Below are positions 1-9,654 of a stretch of DNA of 64,000 nt, in pieces. A program made the position numbers and the translations under genes. Under the pieces are notes generated by a model, which was given only the letters and a program-made list of their open reading frames with translations, made no database searches and was not told the DNA's origin. Numbering within the stretch: position 1 is the stretch's first letter; every line of letters begins with the position of its first letter. Source of the DNA: Paeniglutamicibacter sp. Y32M11 (lineage in GTDB: Bacteria > Actinomycetota > Actinomycetes > Actinomycetales > Micrococcaceae); the NCBI RefSeq assembly GCF_019285735.1, contig NZ_CP079107.1, positions 3,410,001-3,474,000 of the forward strand. Direction: 5' to 3'.

Positions 1-751
1 TGGCCAACACCGGTTTGGATTCCATGACCGCTGCCTGCGGGGTGACTCCACAGGCCCAGAAGACCGGGATATACCCGGACGGGATCTGGACCGGGTCTCC
101 GAAGTCGGGCTTCGAGAGATCTGTGATGCCCAGTTCCTCGGGGTTGCCGATGTGCACCGGTGCCCCGTGGACGGCTGGGTAGCGCGAGGTGATGCGCACG
201 GCGTCGGCCACCTGAGAGGCCGGGATGGGACGCATCGAAACGACCATGGGCCCGCTCATCGATCCGGCCGAAACCGAGCGGATGTTTGACTTGTACATGG
301 GCACATTCACGCCCTGATCGATGTGGGCGACCGAAATTCCGCCCTCCATGAGTGCCGTTTCAAAGGTAAACGAGCAGCCGACGATGAACGTCACGAGGTC
401 ATCGCGCCAATACGCGGACAGGTCCGTGGGTTCGGCGATTTTCACGCCGTTCTCATAAACAATGTACGCCGGCACATCGGTGCGGATATCCCCGCCTTGC
501 AGCAACTCACCGCTGACCTCGCCTGCGTCCAGCACTCCCAGAATCGGGCAGGACTTGGGGTTGCGCTGGGCGAAGAGCAATACATCAAAAGCCTGAGCCT
601 TGGGCACGATGATCAGGTTCGCCTGAGCGTAACCGCGGGAGAATCCCGCCGTCGGGACCACCAGCCCGTCGCGGAAGAGCTGACGGGCTGACGCCGGTGA
701 AAGCGCAGCACGGTCGTGCGGAAGCTGGTGGGTCTCGGGGCTCGTGGTCAT
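1..751 (-). CDS. YcsI/DUF1445-type putative hydro-lyase (3' end cut by window)
   Basis: The minus-strand reading from the ATG at 751 stays open to the window edge, giving 250 residues. Near the visible end it carries VFWACGVTPQAAV, the W-x-C-G-x-T-P-Q signature of the DUF1445/YcsI family (about 260 residues), so only a short C-terminus is missing. Family members are annotated as putative hydro-lyases or D-glutamate cyclase-like enzymes. In Bacillus subtilis ycsI lies beside ycsG, an NRAMP-like transporter gene, in the locus that also holds the 5-oxoprolinase genes and the IclR-type gene kipR. Here too it follows an NRAMP-like gene by 57 bp on the same strand, so the two are probably one transcript. 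An AAGGA lies about 12 nt before the start. No 5-oxoprolinase genes are visible in the window. Confidence 0.85.
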   Translation of the reverse strand, partial: MTTSPETHQLPHDRAALSPASARQLFRDGLVVPTAGFSRGYAQANLIIVPKAQAFDVLLFAQRNPKSCPILGVLDAGEVSGELLQGGDIRTDVPAYIVYENGVKIAEPTDLSAYWRDDLVTFIVGCSFTFETALMEGGISVAHIDQGVNVPMYKSNIRSVSAGSMSGPMVVSMRPIPASQVADAVRITSRYPAVHGAPVHIGNPEELGITDLSKPDFGDPVQIPSGYIPVFWACGVTPQAAVMESKPVLA

Positions 752-808
752 AACGGTGCTTGTCCTTCGGCTAATGGGCGGTGTCGTGGTGCGATGGGGA
801 TCCGTGGA

Positions 809-2026
809 TTAGACCCAGAGCTTGGACAGTCCGGCGAGTGAGTTCCAGCCCAGGAAGAGCGTCAGCAACCAGGTGAGCACTCCGACGATCAGGAGCCACT
901 TGGGGTAGACATATCCCTGAAGCAGGTCACGACGGCGCCATGCTGCCCAGAGCAGGATCGCGAAGCCGAAGGGCAGGATCAATCCGTTGAAGGCGCCGGC
1001 GAAGATCAGCAGCGTCTGCGGGGCTTGACCCAAGAAGAGGTAGATGACCGCACAGACCGCGATGAAGGCCACGGTGATCAGGTTGCGGATGCGCTCGGGA
1101 GTGGTGGACTTGGTGATGAAGGAAACCGAGGTGTAGGCGGCGCCGATCACGGACGTCAGGGCCGCGGCCCAGAGGATCACGCCGAAGGAGCGAATGCCGA
1201 TCTCGCCGGCTGCGTGGCCGAAGGCCTCGGCGGCCTTGTTGTCACTGGTGAGCACAACTCCGCCGGCAACCACGCCGAGGATGGCCAGGAAGAGCAGCAC
1301 GCGCATCACGCCGGTGACGATGATGCTCAAGATCGAGGTCTTGGTGATGTCCTTGACGTTTTCAACGCCGGCAGCGCCGGAATCGAGCATGCGGTGGGCT
1401 CCGGCGTAGGTGATGTAGCCGCCCACGGTGCCGCCGATCAGGGTGGTGATGATCAGGAAGTCGATGTTCTCCGGCATGACCGAGTTCTTCAGGGCCTCGC
1501 CCACCGGCGGTGCGGCAACGATGGCCACGTAAAGCATCAGCAGAATCATGATGGCACCGAGCATGACCACGATCTTGTCCAGCGCCATGCCTGCGCGCTT
1601 GGACAGGAAGACGAGGATGGCGACCGCGGCGGAGATGATGCCGCCAACTTTGGGGTCGATGCCCATCATGGCGTTGGCTCCTAGGCCGGTGCCGGCGATG
1701 TTGCCGATGTTGAACACCATTCCACCGATGAAGACCAGGGCCGATAGGCCCCATCCGATACCGGGAAGAATTTTGTTGCCTAGCTCCTGGGCGCGCAGGC
1801 CCGAGACTCCGATGACTCTCCATACATTCAACTGGACGGCGATGTCCACCAGGATGGAAACGACGATCGCGAAGGCGAACGAGGCACCGATCCTGACCGT
1901 GAATTCGGTGGTCTGGGTGATGAAGCCCGGACCGATGGCACTGGTGGCCATGAGGAACATGGCACCGAGCATCGCGGTGCGTCTGGCTGAAGTGCTGAGC
2001 TTCGGTTTTACGCTTGGAATAGCCAT
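809..2026 (-). CDS. NRAMP-family transporter lacking the metal-binding motifs (YcsG-like)
   Basis: This 405-residue integral membrane protein has about eleven hydrophobic segments and the NRAMP/LeuT-fold arrangement. The first helix reads ATSAIGPGFITQTTEFT at about residues 27-43, so the canonical D-P-G-N metal motif is replaced by a G-P-G-F stretch. The sixth helix has YAGAHRML near residue 206 in place of A-x-x-M-P-H. Genuine Mn/Fe NRAMPs need those residues, so this protein probably carries something other than a divalent metal. The pairing with the YcsI-like gene suggests an organic acid or amino-acid derivative, which is inference. It is the first gene of a two-gene unit, and its promoter region holds several palindromes. 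Confidence 0.85.
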   Translation of the reverse strand: MAIPSVKPKLSTSARRTAMLGAMFLMATSAIGPGFITQTTEFTVRIGASFAFAIVVSILVDIAVQLNVWRVIGVSGLRAQELGNKILPGIGWGLSALVFIGGMVFNIGNIAGTGLGANAMMGIDPKVGGIISAAVAILVFLSKRAGMALDKIVVMLGAIMILLMLYVAIVAAPPVGEALKNSVMPENIDFLIITTLIGGTVGGYITYAGAHRMLDSGAAGVENVKDITKTSILSIIVTGVMRVLLFLAILGVVAGGVVLTSDNKAAEAFGHAAGEIGIRSFGVILWAAALTSVIGAAYTSVSFITKSTTPERIRNLITVAFIAVCAVIYLFLGQAPQTLLIFAGAFNGLILPFGFAILLWAAWRRRDLLQGYVYPKWLLIVGVLTWLLTLFLGWNSLAGLSKLWV

Positions 2027-2077
2027 GGGAATCCATCCATCAAGGGGTGCGGGTGACTGCTGTCACAGGGAGGAGCG

Positions 2078-2131
2078 ATGTACGGTACATTACAGGTTGT
2101 TGAACAATCTTGACAAGATGTTGTTCAACAA
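2078..2131 (-). promoter_or_regulatory. Promoter/operator region of the NRAMP-ycsI unit
   Basis: Two 11-bp palindromes, TTGTTGAACAA (2097-2107) and TTGTTCAACAA (2121-2131), flank a minus-strand -35-like TTGTCA. A -10-like TAATGT follows 18 bp further on. A third palindrome, ATGTACGGTACAT (2078-2090), sits at the expected transcription start. The TTGTTSAACAA type resembles sites in front of the genes at 9655 and 11709. The binding protein is unknown; the IclR protein at 11709-12506 is a candidate. Confidence 0.6.
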
Positions 2132-2292
2132 TTTTTCATCAGAACATCTAACAAACACCCTCGTTGACCTTATGAAATCCAGGTCGCCACAGGTCAGGAG
2201 CGCAATCGCGGTTTGAGCATTCGGGCGACCACAACAAAAGTTCCTCCGCGAACTAGATGCCGGCCGCCACGGTTCTGACATCCCCAACACGC

Positions 2293-2329
2293 AAAAAGGA
2301 GGCAACCGCTCCTAGGCGAGTGCCCCCTT
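2293..2329 (-). terminator. Rho-independent terminator of the DUF1540 gene
   Basis: Read on the minus strand, AAGGGGGCA pairs with TGCCTCCTT (one G-T wobble) across a 16-nt loop and is followed by TTTTTG. It lies 20-60 bp after the stop codon of the DUF1540 gene. Confidence 0.65.
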
Positions 2330-2351
2330 CTCGCAGGGAATCAAGCGTTGT

Positions 2352-2642
2352 CTACTGGTGTTCGTAGGTCAGGCAATCTGCGTTGTCCGCCCCCGGTCCC
2401 ACACGCACCGACTCGGCTCCGCACATCAGATGGTCGTTGTGCGAGCACTCCACGCGCTGACAGGCACCTACCGAGGCAAGGATCTTGGGCAACCCTCCAT
2501 GCACACCGGTGTCAATGAATGTGGCACATTGGGCGTGCTCGGTCGCGCCGCCAATGGTGATGCCCGCGGCACCACAGTGGGTGTGGTCATTAAATGAACA
2601 ATTGGAAACGGCGCATTCGGTAACTGGCACGGTGACGGTCAT
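2352..2642 (-). CDS. Small Cys-rich protein with two DUF1540 repeats
   Basis: This 96-residue protein has two DUF1540-like units, each with a C-x4-C-x7-C core and a later Cys: CAVSNCSFNDHTHC with CATF, and CQRVECSHNDHLMC with CLTY. DUF1540 domains are presumed metal-binding or disulfide-stabilised; their role is not established. The ATG at 2642 is chosen over upstream possibilities because GAGGAG lies 8-10 nt before it and the first domain starts directly afterwards. The gene stands alone, with its own terminator downstream and the divergent guaB1-like gene upstream. Confidence 0.8.
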   Translation of the reverse strand: MTVTVPVTECAVSNCSFNDHTHCGAAGITIGGATEHAQCATFIDTGVHGGLPKILASVGACQRVECSHNDHLMCGAESVRVGPGADNADCLTYEHQ

Positions 2643-2876
2643 GATGCTACTCCTCGAACCGGCGGTTACGCGGATTTCGAACCGCTTTGCACCCCACCGT
2701 AACCCCAAACCCACATAACAAATTAGTGCCGATTATTGCACCTAATCCACTGCACTCCGCCATACCGCACAACACCTTGTGAAATTCGGTAGCGCTTGCC
2801 ACGCCCGTCCACTCATTCTCCCCATCCGCCACGGAACGTGATGCGCCTCACCGGTGCGCGTCACACTCGGCTGTAG

Positions 2877-4343
<1,467 letters not shown>

Positions 4344-4356
4344 AAGGGGCGCCGCG

Positions 4357-4851
4357 TTACAGCCAGGGCACCGCGCCCTGGCTGTGCTCGAATACCAAGG
4401 ACGTCTGGGTGGTGGCCACCGCGGGGTTCGCCGAGAGGTTATCAAGCACAAATTGGCGCACGTCCTTGGAGTCGCGCACGGCCACGTGAATCAGGAAGTC
4501 ATCCGCTCCACCGAGGAAGAACAACTGGGTGACGCCCTGTTTGGCGCGCATCTCCTCGGCGAAACTCGACATGAGATGACGAGCCCCGGGCCGGATCTTC
4601 ACGAAGATCAGCGCCTCCAGTGCATGACCTAAAACCTCGGGATCGATTTCCAGCGTGAAGCGGCGGATCACCCCGGCGGAGCGCAAGGCGTTCAGTCGGG
4701 CCAAACATGTTGAGGGGGCAATGCCCAACTCCTCGGCCAGGGAGTTATTGGTGCGGCGGGAATTTTCCGTGAGCATGCGCAGCAGGCCGCGGTCGATGTC
4801 ATCAAGCTCCACCGAGCTTCCTTGCTGGTAATTCCGTGCAGCGATGGCCAC
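4357..4851 (-). CDS. Lrp/AsnC-family transcriptional regulator
   Basis: The 164-residue protein has an N-terminal helix-turn-helix (about residues 16-75), beginning DDIDRGLLRMLTENSR and including SLAEELGIAPSTCLARLNAL. A C-terminal RAM ligand-binding domain follows (about 80-160). Length and order are typical of Lrp/AsnC proteins, which sense amino acids and often control a nearby transport or catabolic gene. It ends 13 bp from the convergent guaB1 gene. No divergent target is adjacent, since the next gene upstream is on the same strand. The target is unknown. Confidence 0.9.
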   Translation of the reverse strand: MAIAARNYQQGSSVELDDIDRGLLRMLTENSRRTNNSLAEELGIAPSTCLARLNALRSAGVIRRFTLEIDPEVLGHALEALIFVKIRPGARHLMSSFAEEMRAKQGVTQLFFLGGADDFLIHVAVRDSKDVRQFVLDNLSANPAVATTQTSLVFEHSQGAVPWL

Positions 4852-4950
4852 GATCCTGCCCTACTTTCGCAATCATTCATGAGTTTTCCGAATGCTATCG
4901 AGGAATATTCGCCAATACCTACAACGCGCCGCAGAATGCGCGCAGTTGAC

Positions 4951-5403
4951 TCATCGTTCTTTTCTGCGGTGTCGAATCCATGCAACCGTAACGATGCCCA
5001 GTACCAGCGCACCAGCCACGATCCATTGCCAGCCCAGCGCAAGCCAGGCGTACACCACGGCCATTCCGACGGTCGAATAAATAGTGGCCCAGATCAGGCA
5101 TCCCACGCTGACCGCGGGCAGGTAGCGTGACAAGGGCATGCGCGAGACACCGGCGCTGGCGTTGACTGCCGTCTGGATACCCACCGTCATGAAGGAGAGG
5201 GGGATGGCATAAACGCCCCAGCGCTGCATGTAGCGTTCCGCGCGTTGGTAAATCGGTCCGGTCAGCACATGCTGGAACCTCGTATGCTTCACTCCTGCTG
5301 CGATGCCGCGGCCAGCCCAATAGGTGACATTGGCCCGGGCCATCGACAGCAAGAAAAGGAACAGGAACGCCCAGCCAAACGGTGCCTCGCGTAACCATGC
5401 CAT
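4951..5403 (-). CDS. DedA/VTT-domain small membrane protein
   Basis: This 150-residue protein has three or four hydrophobic stretches. Its centre, from AIPLSFMTVGIQTAVNASAG into SRMPLSRYLPA, resembles the VTT (DedA/SNARE-associated) core, in which a polar helix with P-x-S/G precedes the R-Y-L-P segment. DedA proteins are linked to envelope homeostasis and lipid-carrier flipping; no substrate can be assigned here. It is shorter than classic DedA proteins (about 200 residues). The start is an ATG at 5403. It lies 52 bp after the same-strand MFS gene and could be co-transcribed with it. Confidence 0.7.
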   Translation of the reverse strand: MAWLREAPFGWAFLFLFLLSMARANVTYWAGRGIAAGVKHTRFQHVLTGPIYQRAERYMQRWGVYAIPLSFMTVGIQTAVNASAGVSRMPLSRYLPAVSVGCLIWATIYSTVGMAVVYAWLALGWQWIVAGALVLGIVTVAWIRHRRKER

Positions 5404-5455
5404 GACATCAGCCTAGCGCCGGGTGCCGACCCGTCAGGATCCGCATTTCGCCCAA

Positions 5456-6739
5456 TTACGGGACGGAGCGGATATTGCGTACCAACAGCGCACCGAGGAT
5501 GCCGATGATGGCGGCCACGATAAATAGCGCCGTGTAGCCGCCCAGAATCGTCACCGAGATAAATGCGAGCGTGGGGGCAATGACCTGCGGTAGCGAATTG
5601 GCAACATTGATGACGCCCATGTCTTTCCCGCGGGAGCGGGCCGAGGGCAAAACCTGCGTTAGGAGCGCGAAGTCCACGGCCAGGTAAGCGCCAAACCCGA
5701 GGCCCAACACGGCCGCTCCGATCAGGGCTCCGGTGAAGTTTTGGGTGACGGCGATGATCAATGCCGAACAAGCGATCACGATCGAGGAGATGATCACAAA
5801 AATCTTCCGTTTCCCGGACCTATCACTGATGGGTCCCAGGATGACGGCACTAATGATGACCATGACGGCATAAACACCGGTCAGGATGAGTACTCCTCCG
5901 GCCGGATCCGGATAGCGCACCACGTCGGTGAGGAAAAAGAGCAGGTAGACAATGGTCATCTGATTGCCGGTGTTCATCATGAACCGCGTCAGCCAGGCCC
6001 ACCCGAAGTCACGGTGCGTCAGCGGGTTGATCCAGAAGCCCTTGAGGAAATCAACGACGTTGAAGGCAGGACGAAACTGCCGCGGAAGCACCGGATCGTT
6101 GGGCCGCAGGACGTAGGGAATTACCGAAACGACCAGGGCCGCGGCACAAATCATGTATCCAACAGCGATGTTCCCGGAAATCACGAAACCGACAACGGCA
6201 CCCAGCAGCACACCCACTGTTTGACCCATGGCGGCCAGACCGCCAATGCCACCACGCCGACGTTCTGGCACGCGGTCAGGGATGGTTGCCGTCACTGCCG
6301 AATAGGCGGCATTGGCGGCCGCCTGGAGGGCGCACCAGCCCAAGAGCATCAGAGCGACGGTGGTGGCTCCGGAGAGCAGCAGCAAGGATGCGGCACCGAG
6401 GATCGCGCCGGCAAGAATCCATGGGGAGCGACGGCCCATCTTCGAGACGGTGCGGTCCGACAAGGCCCCAAAGAGCGGATTGGCCACCAAGGCCACCGAC
6501 GCGCCACAGGCCGTTACCAGAGAGAGGATCGCTTCCTTGGATCCGGCATCAATCGCGGTGGCCTGCAAGCCCAACAGGACGTTGATGGGCGCAAAGAAGA
6601 TGACGTTGATACCGATGTTGATGGCCACAATCGAGGCGACCCATCCACGGGTCACATCCTTTGTGGGAACAGACAAGGCTTCGGGAAGCGAACCTTCACC
6701 ACCGCTGAGCGCCGTGTGGTCGCTGGAGTTGCGCGGCAC
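5456..6739 (-). CDS. MFS transporter
   Basis: The 427-residue protein has twelve predicted membrane segments and a motif-A loop after helix 2, GALSDRTVSKMGRRSPW, with a second such loop in the C-terminal half (GPISDRSGKRK). A charged, non-hydrophobic N-terminus of about 30 residues precedes helix 1. It resembles the glycoside/sugar-cation branch of the MFS, but the substrate cannot be read from the sequence. The start is GTG at 6739, directly next to the stop codon of the small upstream reading frame at 6740-6838. Confidence 0.85.
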   Translation of the reverse strand: MPRNSSDHTALSGGEGSLPEALSVPTKDVTRGWVASIVAINIGINVIFFAPINVLLGLQATAIDAGSKEAILSLVTACGASVALVANPLFGALSDRTVSKMGRRSPWILAGAILGAASLLLLSGATTVALMLLGWCALQAAANAAYSAVTATIPDRVPERRRGGIGGLAAMGQTVGVLLGAVVGFVISGNIAVGYMICAAALVVSVIPYVLRPNDPVLPRQFRPAFNVVDFLKGFWINPLTHRDFGWAWLTRFMMNTGNQMTIVYLLFFLTDVVRYPDPAGGVLILTGVYAVMVIISAVILGPISDRSGKRKIFVIISSIVIACSALIIAVTQNFTGALIGAAVLGLGFGAYLAVDFALLTQVLPSARSRGKDMGVINVANSLPQVIAPTLAFISVTILGGYTALFIVAAIIGILGALLVRNIRSVP

Positions 6740-6838
6740 CTAGACCACGCCCGAAACCAAACCGGCCCCAACCGATAGGGCAAGGGCGCAGATGAGCACC
6801 CAGGCGATCATTTTTCCGTTTTTGCGAATCGATTTCAT
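6740..6838 (-). CDS. Possible 32-residue single-pass membrane protein
   Basis: An ATG at 6838 opens a 32-codon frame. It has a basic start (MKSIRKNGKM), a single hydrophobic helix (IAWVLICALALSVGAGLV) and a stop directly abutting the MFS start codon. The basic end plus one helix is typical of small inner-membrane proteins. No convincing ribosome binding site precedes the ATG, and I do not recognise a family. It may be a small protein or only the leader of the MFS transcript. Confidence 0.35.
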   Translation of the reverse strand: MKSIRKNGKMIAWVLICALALSVGAGLVSGVV

Positions 6839-6944
6839 AGTGCATTTATCGTAGGCGAAATTTACCTGTGCTGCGCGGTGCATGTCTTGCGACAATTCCG
6901 CATTCGGTGCGGCTTTCCTCGTAAGCACGGATTAGGCTACTGAC

Positions 6945-7778
6945 ATGAGCAAAATGGAATCTAGTCCCTCGCTGTGGGCTCCACGGCACAGTGGCTGGCG
7001 GCTTGCTCACCATTTGCTCGCCTCCTTTGTTCTTTTAGCCTTCTTGGCCGGCAGCGGGACCTATGCCCTGCTGAGTCAGAAATCGGTGCTGGCCACCGGA
7101 TTGTTGGCAAGCGCGCTGGCTGTTTTGTTGGGTGTGGTCGCTGCCTTCCGGCGTTCGCCCGCGGATCGGGCGGTGGTCAATATGGCCGTTCTCACCAGTA
7201 GCGGTCCGCGCGCTGCCACCTGGTTCCCCATGTTCCGCACCTCCGCCAAGGGCGCTGCGGCAATCATGGGATTGTCGGTGGTAATTCTGGTGGCGACGGT
7301 GTCGCTGAGTGCCCGACTACTGCTCATCCACAATTACGAACCCCGGGGCCTGGTCCTTGTTCTGACGGCGCTGCTGCTGGCGATCGGCGTGTTCGTATTG
7401 AACCGCGGGATCCGCATGGCCCGGCTTGCCGTCACCGCCCAGGAACCGGGGGTCTACCTCACGCGCAGCCGCATTGTTATCCATAGTTCACGCGGCACCC
7501 GAGAAATCTATTGGAACGACGTCGCTGACATCGAGGCGGCAGATCCACCCCGCCGCAAGCCCCTGGGCAAACGTGGACCGGCATGGGTCTTGGTGCTGCC
7601 CCACGCCCAGAACGACGGAACCTCAAAACCCTTGGTCATCACCGTTCACGAGCTTGCCGCTAACCCGGATCAGTTGTACCGAGCCTTCAACCATTATGCG
7701 GCCCATGCCGATGACCGGGCCGAGCTGGGCACCGAGGAGGCCCTGGCTCGACTGCAGGGACTCCTGCCCGAGGTATAG
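6945..7778 (+). CDS. Membrane protein with C-terminal PH-like domain, function unknown
   Basis: This 277-residue protein has four hydrophobic helices (about residues 23-43, 48-68, 105-128 and 135-153). A soluble C-terminal part follows, in which VYLTRSRIVIHSSRGTREIY and WNDVADIEA look like a bacterial PH-like fold. I do not recognise a characterised relative. Comparable actinobacterial proteins are annotated only as membrane or PH-domain proteins. The start is an ATG at 6945. It is divergent from the small frame and MFS gene, and convergent with the ferredoxin reductase 24 bp downstream. Confidence 0.7.
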   Translation: MSKMESSPSLWAPRHSGWRLAHHLLASFVLLAFLAGSGTYALLSQKSVLATGLLASALAVLLGVVAAFRRSPADRAVVNMAVLTSSGPRAATWFPMFRTSAKGAAAIMGLSVVILVATVSLSARLLLIHNYEPRGLVLVLTALLLAIGVFVLNRGIRMARLAVTAQEPGVYLTRSRIVIHSSRGTREIYWNDVADIEAADPPRRKPLGKRGPAWVLVLPHAQNDGTSKPLVITVHELAANPDQLYRAFNHYAAHADDRAELGTEEALARLQGLLPEV

Positions 7779-7802
7779 CCTTCCCCGGCGCCCGGTGGGA
7801 GC

Positions 7803-9014
7803 CTAGCGCGCCAGTTTTTTCAGCGGGATGCCGGGATCGGCCAATAACTCGGGGTCAACCACGATCCCCTTGTCGATGATGCGCCGTGCCGCCCTGATCG
7901 TCAGTCCCCCGTCGATGGCCGCTGCGCCTCGCATTGCTCCGGAGTCATCCACGCGGAAGGCCGCCATCGGCTGACCCTCAATGGACCGCAGGATCGTTTT
8001 CCCGGGAGCATTCATATCTCCGGTCCCCTCCACATGCGTCCCGTGGCGGTCCGACCAGAACCACGAGGCACCATGCACCGGCAGTTCCTGGCCCAGCAGT
8101 GCCGCGGAAGCCGTTGCGCCGGTGTTCATGGCGTGCTCCCAGTGTTCGGCTCGGCGCAGTAGCGTTCCATCGGAAGTTTTCACCCGGGCGACATCACCCA
8201 CGGCGTAAATGTAGGGGTGTGAGGTTTTTTGGCTTTCGTTGACCAACACGCCGTTTTCGTTGGCGAGTCCCGCGGCTCGGGCCAGCTCCGCATTGGGGAT
8301 GATGCCGATTCCCACCAATACCTCGTCGCATTCCACGCTGCTGCCATCCTCCAGCTCGACCACATGGCCATCGACTGTCTGGTGAATACGTTTTGGGGCG
8401 CCGTTGATTAGCGTGATTCCGGCTTGGGTGTGCATCGTGTGCAGGCGCTTGGCCAGCTCCTCACCAACCGCCGGGACCAACGGCGGGTCCACCGGATCAA
8501 TCAGGGTGACCTGCGCACCAAGGTGCAGCGCGGAGGACGCAACCTCCGCGCCGATGAGTCCGGCGCCGATGATGGCCAGTCGTACTCCGGGGCGCAGCTT
8601 GGCACGTAACGCATCAGCATCATCCCGGTTGCGCAGCACCAGAACCGTGTCTAGGTCCCCGCCGGCCACGGGCAGCGGGCGCGCGGTGCCGCCGGTGGCC
8701 AACACCAGGCGGTCGGCCAGCAGCTGCGAACCATCGGAGAGCTCCACACCCAGTGGCTCGAGCGTCAGCTCACGCACCGTGGAGCTCACCAATGTGACCT
8801 CGTGTTCGGCGAACCACGCCGCCGGAGCCAATTCGATGCCCGCCGCATCCTTGTCCCCCAGCAGATAGCCTTTGCTCAGCGGAGGCCTGTCGTAGGGAAT
8901 CCCCTCCGGGTCAACGATGCTCAGTCGACCCGTGTAACCGCGGGTACGTAGGTTCCGAGCCACGGTGAATCCGGCCAGGCCGCCTCCGATGATCAGGATG
9001 GAATTAATACTCAT
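7803..9014 (-). CDS. NAD(P)/FAD-dependent ferredoxin reductase (BphA4/ThcD type)
   Basis: The 403-residue protein begins with the FAD-binding motif ILIIGGGLAGFTVARNLR and has a second dinucleotide motif AIIGAGLIGAEVASSA near residue 150. Also present are the conserved YAVGDVA segment and a C-terminal reductase-type domain. These are the features of the reductases that feed electrons to Rieske or 2Fe-2S ferredoxins of oxygenases and P450s. The frame is open further upstream, but the ATG at 9014 starts directly at the FAD motif and has AAAGGA upstream, so it is preferred. The only ferredoxin in the window is the Rieske protein at 16684-17022; no oxygenase subunit is visible. Confidence 0.88.
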   Translation of the reverse strand: MSINSILIIGGGLAGFTVARNLRTRGYTGRLSIVDPEGIPYDRPPLSKGYLLGDKDAAGIELAPAAWFAEHEVTLVSSTVRELTLEPLGVELSDGSQLLADRLVLATGGTARPLPVAGGDLDTVLVLRNRDDADALRAKLRPGVRLAIIGAGLIGAEVASSALHLGAQVTLIDPVDPPLVPAVGEELAKRLHTMHTQAGITLINGAPKRIHQTVDGHVVELEDGSSVECDEVLVGIGIIPNAELARAAGLANENGVLVNESQKTSHPYIYAVGDVARVKTSDGTLLRRAEHWEHAMNTGATASAALLGQELPVHGASWFWSDRHGTHVEGTGDMNAPGKTILRSIEGQPMAAFRVDDSGAMRGAAAIDGGLTIRAARRIIDKGIVVDPELLADPGIPLKKLAR

Positions 9015-9125
9015 GGGAACTGCCAATCCTTTGGGGAGGGTTTGTTGCTCTCCATCATCGCGTGTTGCAGCCGATGTCCCCAAGTCGCGGGCCACCCCAT
9101 GATCACGCCAGAAAGTTTGCACTAA

Positions 9126-9518
9126 TGCACTTTTGTACCAGCCTCGCGGCAGAATCTGCCCATCCCCCGAGGTAACAGGCCGCGGTTGTGTGCCGAAGGA
9201 TGGGAGGCACTCGGCGCCAAGCTGGTGGCCATCGTTCCGGAAACCCAGCGAGCCTGGGCCACGGAACACATGGACAAGGACGTTTTGGTACTTGGCGATC
9301 ACACCGGCGCGTTCAAGAAATGGTTTAACGAGCGCCCCACACCGATGATCTTCCTGCGTCCGGACCGCTTCGTCGCCGGTGCTTGCCTGCACCAGCACGG
9401 ACCGGCAACGTTGGCGGCCATCCTCGATTCCATGGGCAGCGCAACGGACCATTCTCGGGCCGCGTTGCAGGCACCAGCGGCTCCTACGGCACCTTCGGCA
9501 CCGGCGGTCTCCGCGTAA
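9126..9518 (+). pseudogene. C-terminal remnant of an FAD-dependent aromatic hydroxylase (MhpA/PheA type)
   Basis: The plus-strand frame is open from just after a TAA at 9123-9125 to a stop at 9518, with no credible start codon. The encoded 130 residues contain FKKWFNERPTPMIFLRPDRF and ACLHQHGPATLAAILDSM. These match the C-terminal thioredoxin-like domain of PF01494 flavin hydroxylases, where L-x-R-P-D-x-x-V-A is the hallmark. About 400 N-terminal residues, including the FAD-binding motifs, are absent. This is most simply the 3' end of a deleted gene, with the breakpoint close to 9125 beside the divergent reductase. It would once have preceded the dehydrogenase gene. Confidence 0.65.
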
Positions 9519-9614
9519 GTTTCTCACCGGGCATAGTCCCCACGGGTTCCGCCCCGCAGTCCTCTCAAGGAGTGCGGGACGGAACCTTAGTTTTTTCACA
9601 ACAACGCCGTAAAA

Positions 9615-9625
9615 TTGTTCAACAT
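9615..9625 (+). promoter_or_regulatory. Operator-like TTGTTCAACAT before the hydroxyacid dehydrogenase gene
   Basis: The sequence differs by one terminal base from the palindrome TTGTTCAACAA found before the NRAMP gene and lies 30 bp upstream of the coding region. It is a candidate binding site for the IclR protein encoded at 11709-12506. Confidence 0.45.
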
Positions 9626-9654
9626 ACTAACCACAATCCAGTACAGTGAACGCC

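Noticed and set aside
1025-1684. Plus-strand frame of 219 residues rich in D, G, H and E
   Set aside because: It is the antisense shadow of the NRAMP-family gene, with composition typical of GC-rich complementary frames.
5741-6778. Plus-strand frame of 345 residues
   Set aside because: It lies antisense to the MFS transporter gene and has a low-hydrophobicity G/D/H/R-rich product with no recognisable motif.
9015-9599. Minus-strand extension of the ferredoxin reductase frame by about 195 residues
   Set aside because: The extension is Arg/Cys-rich and lies opposite the hydroxylase remnant; the family starts at the FAD motif just after the ATG at 9014.
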